Source of the DNA: Pseudomonas oryzagri
Lineage (GTDB): Bacteria > Pseudomonadota > Gammaproteobacteria > Pseudomonadales > Pseudomonadaceae
Assembly (NCBI RefSeq): GCF_020831405.1
Contig: NZ_JAJHPU010000017.1
Coordinates: forward strand, 204,662 to 268,661
DNA: 64,000 bases
Direction: 5' to 3'
Positions 54,106 through 63,081 of the stretch are shown piece after piece. Within the stretch, counting starts at the first letter, position 1. Each line of letters starts with the position of its first letter. A program made the position numbers and the translations under genes. The notes beneath the pieces were generated by a model. That model did not search any database, had not been told where the DNA came from, and saw nothing but the letters and a program-made list of their open reading frames with translations.

Positions 54106-54140
54106 TCCCCCCCTTTGCAAAAGGGGGGCTAGGGGGGATT
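54106..54140. repeat. Dispersed intergenic repeat, copy 3 (inverted)
   Basis: TCCCCCCCTTTGCAAAAGGG then GGGCTAGGGGGGATT: the reverse complement of the copy 1 type (AATCCCCCCTAGCCCCCCTT). Copies 1 and 3 therefore face each other across about 170 nt. Confidence 0.85.
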
Positions 54141-54186
54141 CCGGCTCCCCCGACACCCCGCCCTACGCCCCCGCCTCGATCCCCGT

Positions 54187-54192
54187 TATACT
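54187..54192 (+). promoter_or_regulatory. Putative -10 box of valS
   Basis: TATACT, 41 nt before the valS ATG. No good -35 at 17 nt spacing. Confidence 0.5.
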
Positions 54193-54233
54193 TCGCGGTT
54201 TTCCGATCAGCTGCCGAAAGGGTCCCGCTGCGC

Positions 54234-57065
54234 ATGGACAAGACCTACCAGCCCCACGAAATCGAATCCCGTTGGTACGCCGAGTGGGAGGCGAAGAACT
54301 ACTTCGCCCCGCAAGGCTCCGGCGAGTCCTACACCATCGCCCTGCCGCCGCCGAACGTCACCGGCAGCCTGCACATGGGCCACGGCTTCAACAACGCGAT
54401 CATGGACGCGCTGATCCGCTTCCGTCGCATGCAGGGCCGCAACACCCTGTGGCAGCCGGGCACCGACCACGCCGGCATCGCCACCCAGATGGTGGTGGAG
54501 CGCCAGCTGGCCGCACAGAACCTGTCGCGCCACGATCTCGGCCGCGAGAAGTTCCTGGAAAAGGTCTGGGAGTGGAAGGAAGAGTCCGGCGGCACCATCA
54601 CCCGGCAGATTCGCCGCCTGGGCTCCTCGGTGGACTGGTCGCGCGAGCGCTTCACCATGGACGACGGCCTCTCCGAGGCGGTCAAGGAAGCCTTCGTGCG
54701 CCTGCACGAGGACGGCCTGATCTACCGCGGCAAGCGCCTGGTCAACTGGGACCCGAAACTGCACACCGCGATCTCCGACCTCGAAGTGGAAAACCACGAC
54801 GAGAAGGGCAGCCTGTGGAACCTGCGCTACCCGCTGGCCGACGGCGCCAGGACCGCCGAGGGCAAGGACTACCTGATCGTCGCCACCACCCGTCCGGAAA
54901 CCATGCTGGGCGACAGCGCGGTCGCCGTGCACCCGACCGACGAGCGCTACCAGGCGCTGATCGGCAAGTTCGTCGAACTGCCGCTGGTCGGCCGGCGCAT
55001 CCCCATCGTCGCCGACGACTACTGCGACCCCGAGTTCGGCACCGGCTGCGTGAAGATCACCCCGGCCCACGACTTCAACGACTATGAAGTCGGCAAGCGC
55101 CACGGCCTGCCGCTGATCAACGTCCTCGACAAGAACGCCGCGATCCTCGCCAGCGCCCAGGTGTTCAAGCTAGACGGCAGCGTCGACGCCGAGTTCGACG
55201 CCAGCCTGCCGGCCGAATACGCCGGCCTCGACCGCTTCGAGGCGCGCAAGCGCATCGTCGCCGCCTTCGAGTCCCTGGGCCTTCTGGAGAAGATCGACGA
55301 CCACGCGCTGAAGGTGCCGAAGGGCGACCGCTCCGGCGTGGTCATCGAGCCGTGGCTGACCGACCAGTGGTACGTCACCACCAAGCCGCTGGCCGAGAAG
55401 GCCATCGCCGCCGTGGAAGACGGCTCCATCCAGTTCGTGCCCAAGCAGTACGAGAACATGTACTTCAGCTGGATGCGCGACATCCAGGATTGGTGCATCA
55501 GCCGCCAGCTGTGGTGGGGCCACCGCATTCCGGCCTGGTACGACGACGCCGGCAACGTCTACGTCGGCCGCGACGAGGCGGAGGTGCGCGCCAAGCACAA
55601 TCTGGGCGACATCGCCCTGCGCCAGGACGACGACGTGCTCGACACCTGGTTCAGCTCGGGCCTGTGGACCTTCTCGACCCTCGGCTGGCCGGAGCAGACC
55701 GACTTCCTGAAGACCTTCCACCCCACGGATGTCCTCGTGACGGGCTTCGATATCATCTTCTTCTGGGTCGCCCGGATGATCATGATGAGCCTGCACCTGA
55801 CCGGGCAGATCCCGTTCAAGACCGTCTACGTCCACGGCCTGGTGCGCGACAGCCAGGGCCACAAGATGTCCAAGTCCAAGGGCAACGTGCTGGACCCCTT
55901 GGACATCGTCGACGGCATCGACCTGGAAACCCTGGTGGCCAAGCGCACCAGCGGCATGATGCAGCCCAAGTTGGCCGAGAAGATCGCCAAGCAGACCCGC
56001 GCCGAGTTCCCCGAAGGCATCGCCAGCTACGGCACCGACGCGCTGCGCTTCACCTTCTGTTCCCTCGCATCGACTGGCCGCGATATCAAGTTCGACATGG
56101 GCCGCGTCGAGGGCTACCGCAACTTCTGCAACAAGCTGTGGAACGCCACCAACTTCGTGCTGGAGAACACCGACGGCCAGGACTGCGGCGTCAACGACGA
56201 GCCGGTCGAGCTGTCCGCGGTGGACCGCTGGATCATCTCCGCCCTGCAGCGCTGCGAGCAGGACGTCACCCGCCACCTCGACCAGTTCCGCTTCGACCTG
56301 GCCGCCCAGTCGCTCTACGAGTTCGTCTGGGACGAGTACTGCGCCTGGTACCTGGAGCTGGTCAAGCCGGTGCTGTGGGACGAAACCGCTTCCGTCGAGC
56401 GCCAGCGCGGCACCCGCCGTACCCTGGTGCGCGTGCTGGAGGTCATCCTGCGCCTGGCCCACCCGTTCATGCCGTTCATCACCGAGGAAATCTGGCAGCG
56501 CATCAAGGCGCTGGCCGGCAAGAGCGGCCCGACCCTGATGCTGCAACCGTGGCCGGTCGCCGCCGATGAGCGAATCGACGCCGGCGCCGAGGCCGACATC
56601 GAGTGGGTCAAGCAACTGATGCTCGGCGTGCGGCAGATCCGCGGCGAGATGAAGATCTCCATGGCCAAGCGCATCGACGTGGTGCTGGCCAACGCCAGCG
56701 ACGAAGACCAGCGCCGCCTGGCCGCCTTCGAGCCGCTGCTGGCCAAGCTGGCCAAGCTGGAGTCGGTGCGCGTGCTGGCTGCCGGCGAGGAAGCGCCGCT
56801 GGCCGCCACCGCGCTGGTCGGCGAGATGCAGGTGCTGGTGCCGATGGCCGGGCTGATCGACAAGGACGCCGAGCTGGCGCGCCTGGACAAGGAACTGCAG
56901 CGCCTGGAAGGCGAGGTCAAGCGCGTCGGCGGCAAACTGGCCAACGAGGGCTTCGTCGCGAAGGCGCCGGCCGAGGTGCTCGACAAGGAGCGCGCCAAGC
57001 TGGCCGAGGCCGAGCAGGCGCTGGCCAAGCTGGCCGAGCAGCGCGCCAAGATCGCCGCGCTGTAA
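54234..57065 (+). CDS. valS: Valyl-tRNA synthetase
   Basis: 943 residues, class I. HIGH-type motif HMGH at 47-50 ([13 protein letters not shown]), a CP1 editing domain (about 200-340, with [16 protein letters not shown]), KMSKS at 544-548, an anticodon-binding domain and a C-terminal coiled coil ([20 protein letters not shown]). The start [15 protein letters not shown] is the conserved one. Longer in-frame sequence upstream is intergenic repeat. Confidence 0.97.
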   Translation: MDKTYQPHEIESRWYAEWEAKNYFAPQGSGESYTIALPPPNVTGSLHMGHGFNNAIMDALIRFRRMQGRNTLWQPGTDHAGIATQMVVERQLAAQNLSRHDLGREKFLEKVWEWKEESGGTITRQIRRLGSSVDWSRERFTMDDGLSEAVKEAFVRLHEDGLIYRGKRLVNWDPKLHTAISDLEVENHDEKGSLWNLRYPLADGARTAEGKDYLIVATTRPETMLGDSAVAVHPTDERYQALIGKFVELPLVGRRIPIVADDYCDPEFGTGCVKITPAHDFNDYEVGKRHGLPLINVLDKNAAILASAQVFKLDGSVDAEFDASLPAEYAGLDRFEARKRIVAAFESLGLLEKIDDHALKVPKGDRSGVVIEPWLTDQWYVTTKPLAEKAIAAVEDGSIQFVPKQYENMYFSWMRDIQDWCISRQLWWGHRIPAWYDDAGNVYVGRDEAEVRAKHNLGDIALRQDDDVLDTWFSSGLWTFSTLGWPEQTDFLKTFHPTDVLVTGFDIIFFWVARMIMMSLHLTGQIPFKTVYVHGLVRDSQGHKMSKSKGNVLDPLDIVDGIDLETLVAKRTSGMMQPKLAEKIAKQTRAEFPEGIASYGTDALRFTFCSLASTGRDIKFDMGRVEGYRNFCNKLWNATNFVLENTDGQDCGVNDEPVELSAVDRWIISALQRCEQDVTRHLDQFRFDLAAQSLYEFVWDEYCAWYLELVKPVLWDETASVERQRGTRRTLVRVLEVILRLAHPFMPFITEEIWQRIKALAGKSGPTLMLQPWPVAADERIDAGAEADIEWVKQLMLGVRQIRGEMKISMAKRIDVVLANASDEDQRRLAAFEPLLAKLAKLESVRVLAAGEEAPLAATALVGEMQVLVPMAGLIDKDAELARLDKELQRLEGEVKRVGGKLANEGFVAKAPAEVLDKERAKLAEAEQALAKLAEQRAKIAAL

Positions 57066-57079
57066 GGCGCATCGTGCGG

Positions 57080-57116
57080 AAAAGGCCCGCCACCGCGAGG
57101 TGACGGGCCTTTTTTC
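57080..57116 (+). terminator. Rho-independent terminator of valS
   Basis: AAAAGGCCCGC...GCGGGCC-like arms: AAAGGCCCG/CGGGCCTTT with CACC/GGTG inner pairing and a T-run, 15 nt after the stop. Confidence 0.92.
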
Positions 57117-57233
57117 TGCCCGCTGCGACCGCCTGGTGCTTTTCAGCGCTGCCCGCGATCAGGCATGCTCGCCGGCAAGTTGCCGTCAACAAGACAACGT
57201 CTCGTCAACCCTGCCTTACCGGAAACCCACCCC

Positions 57234-58595
57234 ATGTACGCCTGGATGGCTCTCATCTTCGTCGTCGGCTACCTCTGCATCGCCCTCGAACACCCGCTGC
57301 GCATCGACAAGGCCGCCTCGGCCATCCTCACCGCCGTGCTGTGCTGGACCGCCCTGGTGCTCGGCGAGGCCAGCATCCTGCCGGCCGTGCAGGCCGCCGG
57401 CGACGGCAGCCATGGAGCGGTCAGCGAACTGCGCCATCACCTGGGCGAGATCGCCGAGATCCTGTTCTTCCTGCTCGGCGCCATGACCATCGTCGAGCTG
57501 GTCGATGCCCACGAAGGCTTCCGCGTCATCACCGACCGCATCCAGACCCGCAAGCGCGTGCCGCTGCTGTGGATCGTCGGCTTTTTCACCTTCTTCCTAT
57601 CGGCGGTGCTGGACAACCTGACCACCACCATCGTGATGATCTCGCTGCTCCGCAAGCTGATCGGCGAGCCGCGCGAGCGCTGGTTCTACGCCGGCATCGT
57701 GGTGATCGCCGCCAACGCCGGCGGCGCCTGGTCGCCGATCGGCGACGTCACCACCACCATGCTGTGGATCGGCAACCAGATCACCACCGGCGGCATCGTC
57801 GCCAGCCTGTTCCTGCCCAGCCTGGTCTGCCTGCTGGTGCCGCTGCTGGCGCTGAGCCTCATCCTGCGCGGCGAGACCGCACGCCCGCAGGCGGTCATCG
57901 ATCCCGAGGAAGGCCACCGCGACCCGACCACGCCGTTCGAGCGCGGCCTGGTGCTGTCCCTCGGCCTCGGTTCGCTGCTGTTCGTGCCGGTGTTCAAGAC
58001 CGTCACCCACCTGCCGCCGTACATGGGCATCCTGTTCGGCCTCGGCGTGCTCTGGGTGGCCACCGAGGTGATCCACCGCGGCAAGAACGACGAGGCCAAG
58101 CACCCGCTGTCGGTGGTCGGCGTGCTGCGCCGCATCGACACGCCGAGCATCCTGTTCTTCCTCGGCATCCTCCTCGCGGTATCCAGCCTGGCCACCGCCG
58201 GCCACCTGACCCAGGTCGCCGGCCTGCTCAAGGAGCAGCTGGGCAACGTCTACGCCATCAACATCGCCATCGGCCTGCTCTCCGCCGTGGTCGACAACGT
58301 CCCGCTGGTGGCCGGCGCGATGAAGATGTACCCGCTGGTCGCTCCGGCAGCGGTGAGCGGCAGCGAGGCCGAGTGGCTGCAGCACTTCGTCACCGACGGC
58401 ACCTTCTGGGAAATGCTCGCCTATTGCGCCGGCACCGGCGGCAGCTGCCTGATCATCGGCTCAGCCGCCGGGGTCGCCGCCATGGGCATGGAGCGCATCA
58501 ACTTCCTCTGGTATCTCAAGTACATCAGCGGCCTCGCCCTGCTCGGCTACCTCGGCGGCGCCGCCACCTTCATCGCCCTCAAGACCCTGACCTGA
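57234..58595 (+). CDS. nhaD: NhaD-type Na+/H+ antiporter
   Basis: 453 residues with 11-12 transmembrane helices. NhaD features: FLLGAMTIVELVDAHEGFRVITDRI, FFLSAVLDNLTTTIVMISLLRKL, ANAGGAWSPIGDVTTTMLWI and the second VDNVPLVAGAMKMYPL. These conserved D-N, S/T-P and D-N-x-P elements belong to the ion-transporter superfamily fold. It exports Na+ (or Li+) in exchange for H+ at alkaline pH. ATG 57234 is chosen; the earlier in-frame ATG at 57165 would add 23 non-hydrophobic residues. Confidence 0.92.
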   Translation: MYAWMALIFVVGYLCIALEHPLRIDKAASAILTAVLCWTALVLGEASILPAVQAAGDGSHGAVSELRHHLGEIAEILFFLLGAMTIVELVDAHEGFRVITDRIQTRKRVPLLWIVGFFTFFLSAVLDNLTTTIVMISLLRKLIGEPRERWFYAGIVVIAANAGGAWSPIGDVTTTMLWIGNQITTGGIVASLFLPSLVCLLVPLLALSLILRGETARPQAVIDPEEGHRDPTTPFERGLVLSLGLGSLLFVPVFKTVTHLPPYMGILFGLGVLWVATEVIHRGKNDEAKHPLSVVGVLRRIDTPSILFFLGILLAVSSLATAGHLTQVAGLLKEQLGNVYAINIAIGLLSAVVDNVPLVAGAMKMYPLVAPAAVSGSEAEWLQHFVTDGTFWEMLAYCAGTGGSCLIIGSAAGVAAMGMERINFLWYLKYISGLALLGYLGGAATFIALKTLT

Positions 58596-58610
58596 ATCGG
58601 AAAGTCGCAC

Positions 58611-58907
58611 ATGGACGTGAGCAAGACCCGCACCAGCTTCTACCGTCGCCTGTACGTCGCCTGGCTAATCGACAGCGGCACCGCCACCAGCGTACCGGCG
58701 CTGATGGCGGCCACCGGCATGCCGCGGCGCACCGCCCAGGACACCCTGGCGGCGCTCGCCGAGCTGGACATCGACTGCCAGTTCCAGCAGGACGCTGGCG
58801 AGCGCCACAACGCCGGCCACTACGAGGTGCGCGACTGGGGCGCGATCGACAAGCGCTGGGTCGGCGACCACCTGGCGCGGATCAGGGACGTGCTCGGCTA
58901 TCCCTGA
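58611..58907 (+). CDS. Small winged-helix-type DNA-binding protein
   Basis: 98 residues. [44 protein letters not shown] looks like a winged helix-turn-helix (recognition helix [14 protein letters not shown]), followed by a short beta wing and a C-terminal helix. It begins 15 nt after the nhaD stop, so it is probably co-transcribed. It could regulate the antiporter. I do not recognise a named family. Confidence 0.75.
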   Translation: MDVSKTRTSFYRRLYVAWLIDSGTATSVPALMAATGMPRRTAQDTLAALAELDIDCQFQQDAGERHNAGHYEVRDWGAIDKRWVGDHLARIRDVLGYP

Positions 58908-59004
58908 CTGCGGTGCGCCCTATGGCAGCGCGCCCTCATGGCGGCGCGCACGTCAGCCATGGCTGTGGGACAATGCGCTCCCGCTCCATCGCCGTCCCGC
59001 GTCC

Positions 59005-60048
59005 ATGACCCAGCCGCCGAAACCCTCATCTCGTAAGCCTGCCCGCCCCGCGCGTGGCACCGCCAAGACCGCACCGTCCGGCCAGCAGCGCCTGCCCGTC
59101 AGCAAGGGCGAACTGCACCCGCGCAACCGCCACCAGGGCCGCTACGACTTCCCGACGCTGATCCGCGGCTGCCCGGAGCTGGCGCCCTTCGTCATCGTCA
59201 ATCCCTACGGCAAGGAGAGCATCGACTTCGCCGATCCGGCGGCGGTGCGGGTGTTCAACCGCGCGTTGCTCAAGCAGCACTACGGCATCAATCACTGGGA
59301 CATCCCGCCCGGCTACCTGTGTCCGCCGGTGCCCGGCCGCGCCGACTACGTGCACGCGCTGGCCGACCTGCTCTGCGAAGACGCCGGCGGCGTGATCCCG
59401 CGCGGGGCCAGGGTGCGCGTGCTGGACGTCGGCACCGGCGCCAACTGCATCTACCCGCTGCTCGGCCAGCGCGAGTACGGCTGGCGCTTCCTCGGCTCGG
59501 ATATCGATGCCACCGCGCTGGCCGCCGCGCAGGCCATCGTCCGCGCCAACGGCCTGGAGCGCGCCATCGAGCTGCGCCGCCAGCCGGACGCCAAACACAT
59601 CTTCGCCGGCCTGCTGCACGCGGACGAACGCTTCGACCTCACCCTGTGCAATCCGCCGTTCCACGCCTCGGCCGCCGAGGCCAGCGCCGGCAGCCGGCGC
59701 AAGTGGAAGAACCTCGGCAAGCTCGACCCCCGGCGCAAGCTGCCGGCGCTCAACTTCGGCGGCCAATCCAACGAGCTGTGGTGCGACGGCGGCGAGATCG
59801 CCTTCATCCGCCGGATGATCGCCGAGAGCCGCGCGGTGGCGGGCCAGGTGCTGTGGTTCACCTGCCTGGTGTCCAAGGGCGGCAACCTGCCGCTGGTCGA
59901 ACAGGCGCTGAAGCACAGCGGCGCGCTGGAGATGCGCACCGTGGCGATGAGCCAGGGCCAGAAGCAGAGCCGCTTCGTCGCCTGGACCTTCCACACCGCC
60001 GACGCGCGCGCCGCCTGGCACCAGCCACGCGATTCGGCGCAGGGCTGA
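59005..60048 (+). CDS. rlmF: RlmF, 23S rRNA m6A1618 methyltransferase
   Basis: 347 residues (E. coli YbiN/RlmF family, 308). Lys/Pro-rich N-terminal tail, then [17 protein letters not shown], the SAM-binding [16 protein letters not shown] (about 138-153) and the amino-methyltransferase motif NPPFHAS. Methylates N6 of A1618. Confidence 0.94.
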   Translation: MTQPPKPSSRKPARPARGTAKTAPSGQQRLPVSKGELHPRNRHQGRYDFPTLIRGCPELAPFVIVNPYGKESIDFADPAAVRVFNRALLKQHYGINHWDIPPGYLCPPVPGRADYVHALADLLCEDAGGVIPRGARVRVLDVGTGANCIYPLLGQREYGWRFLGSDIDATALAAAQAIVRANGLERAIELRRQPDAKHIFAGLLHADERFDLTLCNPPFHASAAEASAGSRRKWKNLGKLDPRRKLPALNFGGQSNELWCDGGEIAFIRRMIAESRAVAGQVLWFTCLVSKGGNLPLVEQALKHSGALEMRTVAMSQGQKQSRFVAWTFHTADARAAWHQPRDSAQG

Positions 60049-60051
60049 GCC

Positions 60052-60636
60052 ATGGCCTTCACCCTGGCCGGCCCCGCAGAGTACCGCGAGGAGATCCGCA
60101 AGAGCCGCTTTATCGCCCTCGCCGCGCCGATCGCCAGCCCGGCCGAGGCGCAGGCCTTCCTCGACGCGCACAGCGACCGCGCCGCCTCGCACAACTGCTG
60201 GGCGTGGAAGTGCGGTGCGCAGTACCGCTTCAGCGACGACGGCGAACCGGGCGGCACCGCCGGGCGGCCGATCCTCGCCGCCATCGAGGGCCAGGACTGC
60301 GACCGCGTGGTGGTGCTGGTGATCCGCTGGTACGGCGGCATCCAGCTCGGCACCGGCGGCCTGGCGCGCGCCTACGGCGGCAGCGCGGCCAAGTGCCTGC
60401 AGGGCGGCGAGCGCAGCGAACTGGTGGAGCGCCTGGCGGCGCGCTGCCACGTGCCCTTCGCCGAGCTGGCGCGCATCCGTGCGCGGCTGGCCGACTGGCA
60501 GGTGACCATCGAGCAGGAACAATTCGACGCCGCCGGCGCCGAGCTGCGCCTGGCCCTGCCGAGCGGCCAGCTGGAAACCGTGCGCCGCCAGCTGGCCGAC
60601 CTCAGCCGCGGGCAGATCCAGCTGCACGCGCTTTAG
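60052..60636 (+). CDS. YigZ/IMPACT-family protein
   Basis: 194 residues, UPF0029. EEIRKSRFIALAAPI, then DDGEPGGTAGRPIL and VIRWYGGIQLGTGGLARAYG are the family signatures, followed by a C-terminal ferredoxin-like domain. Function unsettled; linked to translation or proline metabolism in some species. It lies 3 nt after rlmF. Confidence 0.88.
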   Translation: MAFTLAGPAEYREEIRKSRFIALAAPIASPAEAQAFLDAHSDRAASHNCWAWKCGAQYRFSDDGEPGGTAGRPILAAIEGQDCDRVVVLVIRWYGGIQLGTGGLARAYGGSAAKCLQGGERSELVERLAARCHVPFAELARIRARLADWQVTIEQEQFDAAGAELRLALPSGQLETVRRQLADLSRGQIQLHAL

Positions 60637-60698
60637 GCCTCAGAGTCTGCTCACGGTCTCGCGAGCTAGAGCCAGGCAAGGCCTGGGCGGCCCCGCGA

Positions 60699-60767
60699 AA
60701 TCGGCTGAGGAAGCGGAGTTGCCGCCCTTGCGGGCGTTCAGTGGCAAGCCACTGTCCGAAGCCGATT
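60699..60767. repeat. Nested palindromes in a 182-nt intergenic gap
   Basis: AATCGGCT (60699-60706) and AGCCGATT (60760-60767) enclose CAGTGG-CAAG-CCACTG (60739-60754) and a CCGCCC...GGGCG arm. TGCGTTGCAACGCA follows at 60776-60789. It could be a terminator region for convergent genes or a miniature repeat. Confidence 0.55.
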
Positions 60768-60818
60768 GACTCTCTGCGTTGCAACGCAGCATGGCCGACG
60801 CGCAGCAGATCGTGAACC

Positions 60819-61247
60819 TCACATCGCCCACTCCTGCACCACCACGTGGGTCTTGATCCGCTGGATGCCGGGGAAACGCTCGATCTCGGCGCGCACCTCG
60901 CTGAGCCGCGCCATGCTCGGCGCCTCGACCAGCACGAGCATGTCGGTCTCGCCGCTGATCCCGCAGCACTGGCGGACCTCGGCGAAGCCGCGCAGGCGCT
61001 CGACGTACTCCTGGCAGCGGCTGTCCTTGTAGAACAGTTCGAGATAGGCCTTGATCCCGGCGCCGGCCGGATCGCTGACCTGGGCGTGGTAGCCGCGGAT
61101 CACCCCGCCCTGCTCCAGCTGGCGGATCCGCTCGCCGACCGCCGAGCGCGACAGGTTGACCGCGCGGGCGATCTGGCTGACGGGGGTACGCGCGTCCTCG
61201 CGCAGCAGGGCGATGATCTGGCGATCGAACTTATCCAGGCTTTCCAC
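60819..61247 (-). CDS. Lrp/AsnC-family transcriptional regulator
   Basis: 142 residues. N-terminal helix-turn-helix (LDKFDRQIIALLREDARTPVSQIARAVNLSRSAVGERIRQLEQGGVIRGY) and C-terminal RAM/AsnC effector domain (QCCGISGETDMLVLVEAPSM). No in-frame ATG; GTG 61247 fits the conserved start. Divergent from a YjeH-type amino acid exporter by 135 nt, which suggests it senses an amino acid and controls that gene. Confidence 0.88.
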   Translation of the reverse strand: MESLDKFDRQIIALLREDARTPVSQIARAVNLSRSAVGERIRQLEQGGVIRGYHAQVSDPAGAGIKAYLELFYKDSRCQEYVERLRGFAEVRQCCGISGETDMLVLVEAPSMARLSEVRAEIERFPGIQRIKTHVVVQEWAM

Positions 61248-61382
61248 GACGGTCTCTCGGCAACGGGCAGTTTGACGCGCAAAACCGGCGGATCGCCGGC
61301 CAATGCCGTCGCTCCGCCAGGGGCGCCGCAAGGCGCAGAAGCCTAACATGGGTGATCGACCACAGGGCCGGAGCCTACCCCC

Positions 61383-62651
61383 ATGAGCCGTCTCAACCAG
61401 GAGCTGGGCCTGCTGCAGGGCGTCGGCCTGCTCAGCACCTCGCTGCTCGGCACCGGCATCTTCGTGGTGCCCGCGCTGGCCGCCACGGCCGCCGGCACCG
61501 CTTCGCTGTGGGCCTGGCTCATCCTCATCGCCCTGGTGCTGCCGGTGGCCTTCACCTTCGCCCAGCTCGGCCGCCGCTTCCCGCACGCCGGCGGCGCGCC
61601 GCACCTGATCGGCCGCGCCTTCGGCGTGCGCCTGGAGCGGGTGGTTGCCCTGCTGTTCCTCGCCGTGCTGCCGGTCGGCCTGCCGGCGGCGCTGCACATC
61701 GCCACCGGTTTCTGGCAGGCGCTGCTGCCGCTGGACCGCGGCGAGGCGCTGGCCATCCAGCTCGCCACCCTCGCCGCCATGCTGCTGCTCGGCCAGCGCC
61801 CGGCGCGCGCCTCCGGGCTGGTACAGGGGCTGATCGCGGTGGCCATCCTCGCCACCGTGGCGCTGATCTGGTGGGCCGGCGATCTACCGCTGCGCGAGCA
61901 GCCGCTGCTGCCGCCGCTGGCGGCGGACGACTGGTCGCGCATTCCGGCGGCGCTGGGGGTGATGTTCTGGTGCTTCGTCGGCATCGAGGCCTTCACCCAC
62001 CTGGGCGAGGAGTTCAAGCGCCCGCAGCGCGACTTCCCGCTGGCCCTGCTGCTCGGCGTACTGCTCGCCGGGCTGGTGTACTGGGCCTGCTCGGTGGCGA
62101 TCCTCAGCTTCGCCATGTACGGCGACGCCGAGCGCGACGCCAGCGCCCTGCCGCGACTGATGGAGCTGCTGCTCGGCGAGCGCGCCCGCCTGCTGGTGGC
62201 GGTGGTCGGCTACCTGGCCTGCTTCGCCTCGATGAACGTCTACGTGCAGGGCTTCGCCCGGCTGATCTGGAGCCTGGCCGACGAGGGCAAGCTGCCGCGC
62301 GCCCTGGCCCGGCGCAACCGCCACGGCGTGCCCGGCCGCGCGCTGCTGCTGGTGGTGCTGGCCAGCGCCCTGTGCGCCCTGCTCGCCAGCGGCCTGCAGC
62401 TTTCGGTGGACGAGCTGATCCGCTACGCCAACGGCAACTTCGTGCTGGTCTACCTGCTCAGCATGGCCGCCGGCGTGGTGCTGCTGCGCGGCGTCTGGCG
62501 CGCCGTCGCCCTGCTCAGCTGCCTGCTGTGCGCGCTGGTGCTGGCCATGCTCGGCAGCGACGCGCTGTACGCCCTCGGCCTGCTCGCCGTGCTGGCCCTG
62601 GCCAGCCTGTGGTGGCGACCCCTGCCCCTCGGCGCCCGCCCGCCGCTCTGA
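61383..62651 (+). CDS. yjeH: YjeH-like amino acid exporter (APC superfamily)
   Basis: 422 residues (E. coli YjeH 418). About 12 transmembrane helices. Starts LNQELGLLQGVGLLSTSLLGTGIFVVPALAA, the APC helix 1 motif, and has FWCFVGIEAFTHLGEEFKRPQRDFP in helix 6. E. coli YjeH exports methionine and branched-chain amino acids; the specificity here is inferred. Paired with the divergent Lrp-type gene. Confidence 0.85.
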   Translation: MSRLNQELGLLQGVGLLSTSLLGTGIFVVPALAATAAGTASLWAWLILIALVLPVAFTFAQLGRRFPHAGGAPHLIGRAFGVRLERVVALLFLAVLPVGLPAALHIATGFWQALLPLDRGEALAIQLATLAAMLLLGQRPARASGLVQGLIAVAILATVALIWWAGDLPLREQPLLPPLAADDWSRIPAALGVMFWCFVGIEAFTHLGEEFKRPQRDFPLALLLGVLLAGLVYWACSVAILSFAMYGDAERDASALPRLMELLLGERARLLVAVVGYLACFASMNVYVQGFARLIWSLADEGKLPRALARRNRHGVPGRALLLVVLASALCALLASGLQLSVDELIRYANGNFVLVYLLSMAAGVVLLRGVWRAVALLSCLLCALVLAMLGSDALYALGLLAVLALASLWWRPLPLGARPPL

Positions 62652-63081
62652 GCCGGGCGGTACGCGGGGCGGACAACCTGCCGGCCGGCCATCGCCGGCC
62701 TGCGCGTGGCGGATCTCGCCCGCTGGCGGCGCGCCGACCTCTGGCCGGTGCCCGTCCTGGCCACCGCTCGGGGTGCGGACCAATTTCTCCCGCCCGGCCG
62801 GTGTACGTCGCTCTGCGCATCGGTCCTAACCCCTCGGCTGGCCGTCGCGTCGCAGCCCGGCAGACGCGCCATCGCCCTGCGCTGGCCAGCGCCACTCCGC
62901 CACGCTCCATCGTCGACCGCACCGGCCACCGTCCCGCTGGTCCCCATTCGCCCCGCACCGCTGATCGCGCGGACCAGGGCACGTGCCGCTGCGCGCCCTC
63001 TCGGAAACCACTGCAACCGCGCTAGAATGCGCCTTCCGCGCCACCCCCACGCTTCGTGCCCCGCCAGGAATCCCCCCGCGC
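62652..63081. other. 430-base stretch with no recognisable gene
   Basis: Several frames stay open because of high GC, but none shows a recognisable protein, a ribosome-binding site or sensible codon use. The only signal is the TAGAAT box near its end. It could be a decayed gene; I cannot name it. Confidence 0.5.
63023..63028 (+). promoter_or_regulatory. Putative -10 box of the MFS gene
   Basis: TAGAAT in GCTAGAATGCGCC, 53 nt before the ATG. The same context precedes the flavoprotein gene. Confidence 0.45.

Noticed and set aside
53897-54140. Ends of an insertion sequence or a CRISPR-like array
   Set aside because: The repeats are in mixed orientation, have unequal spacing, no transposase lies between them and no cas gene is near.
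62652-63081. A possible small gene after yjeH
   Set aside because: Open frames exist in several phases, but none has a start signal or recognisable sequence. Listed only as unexplained intergenic DNA.
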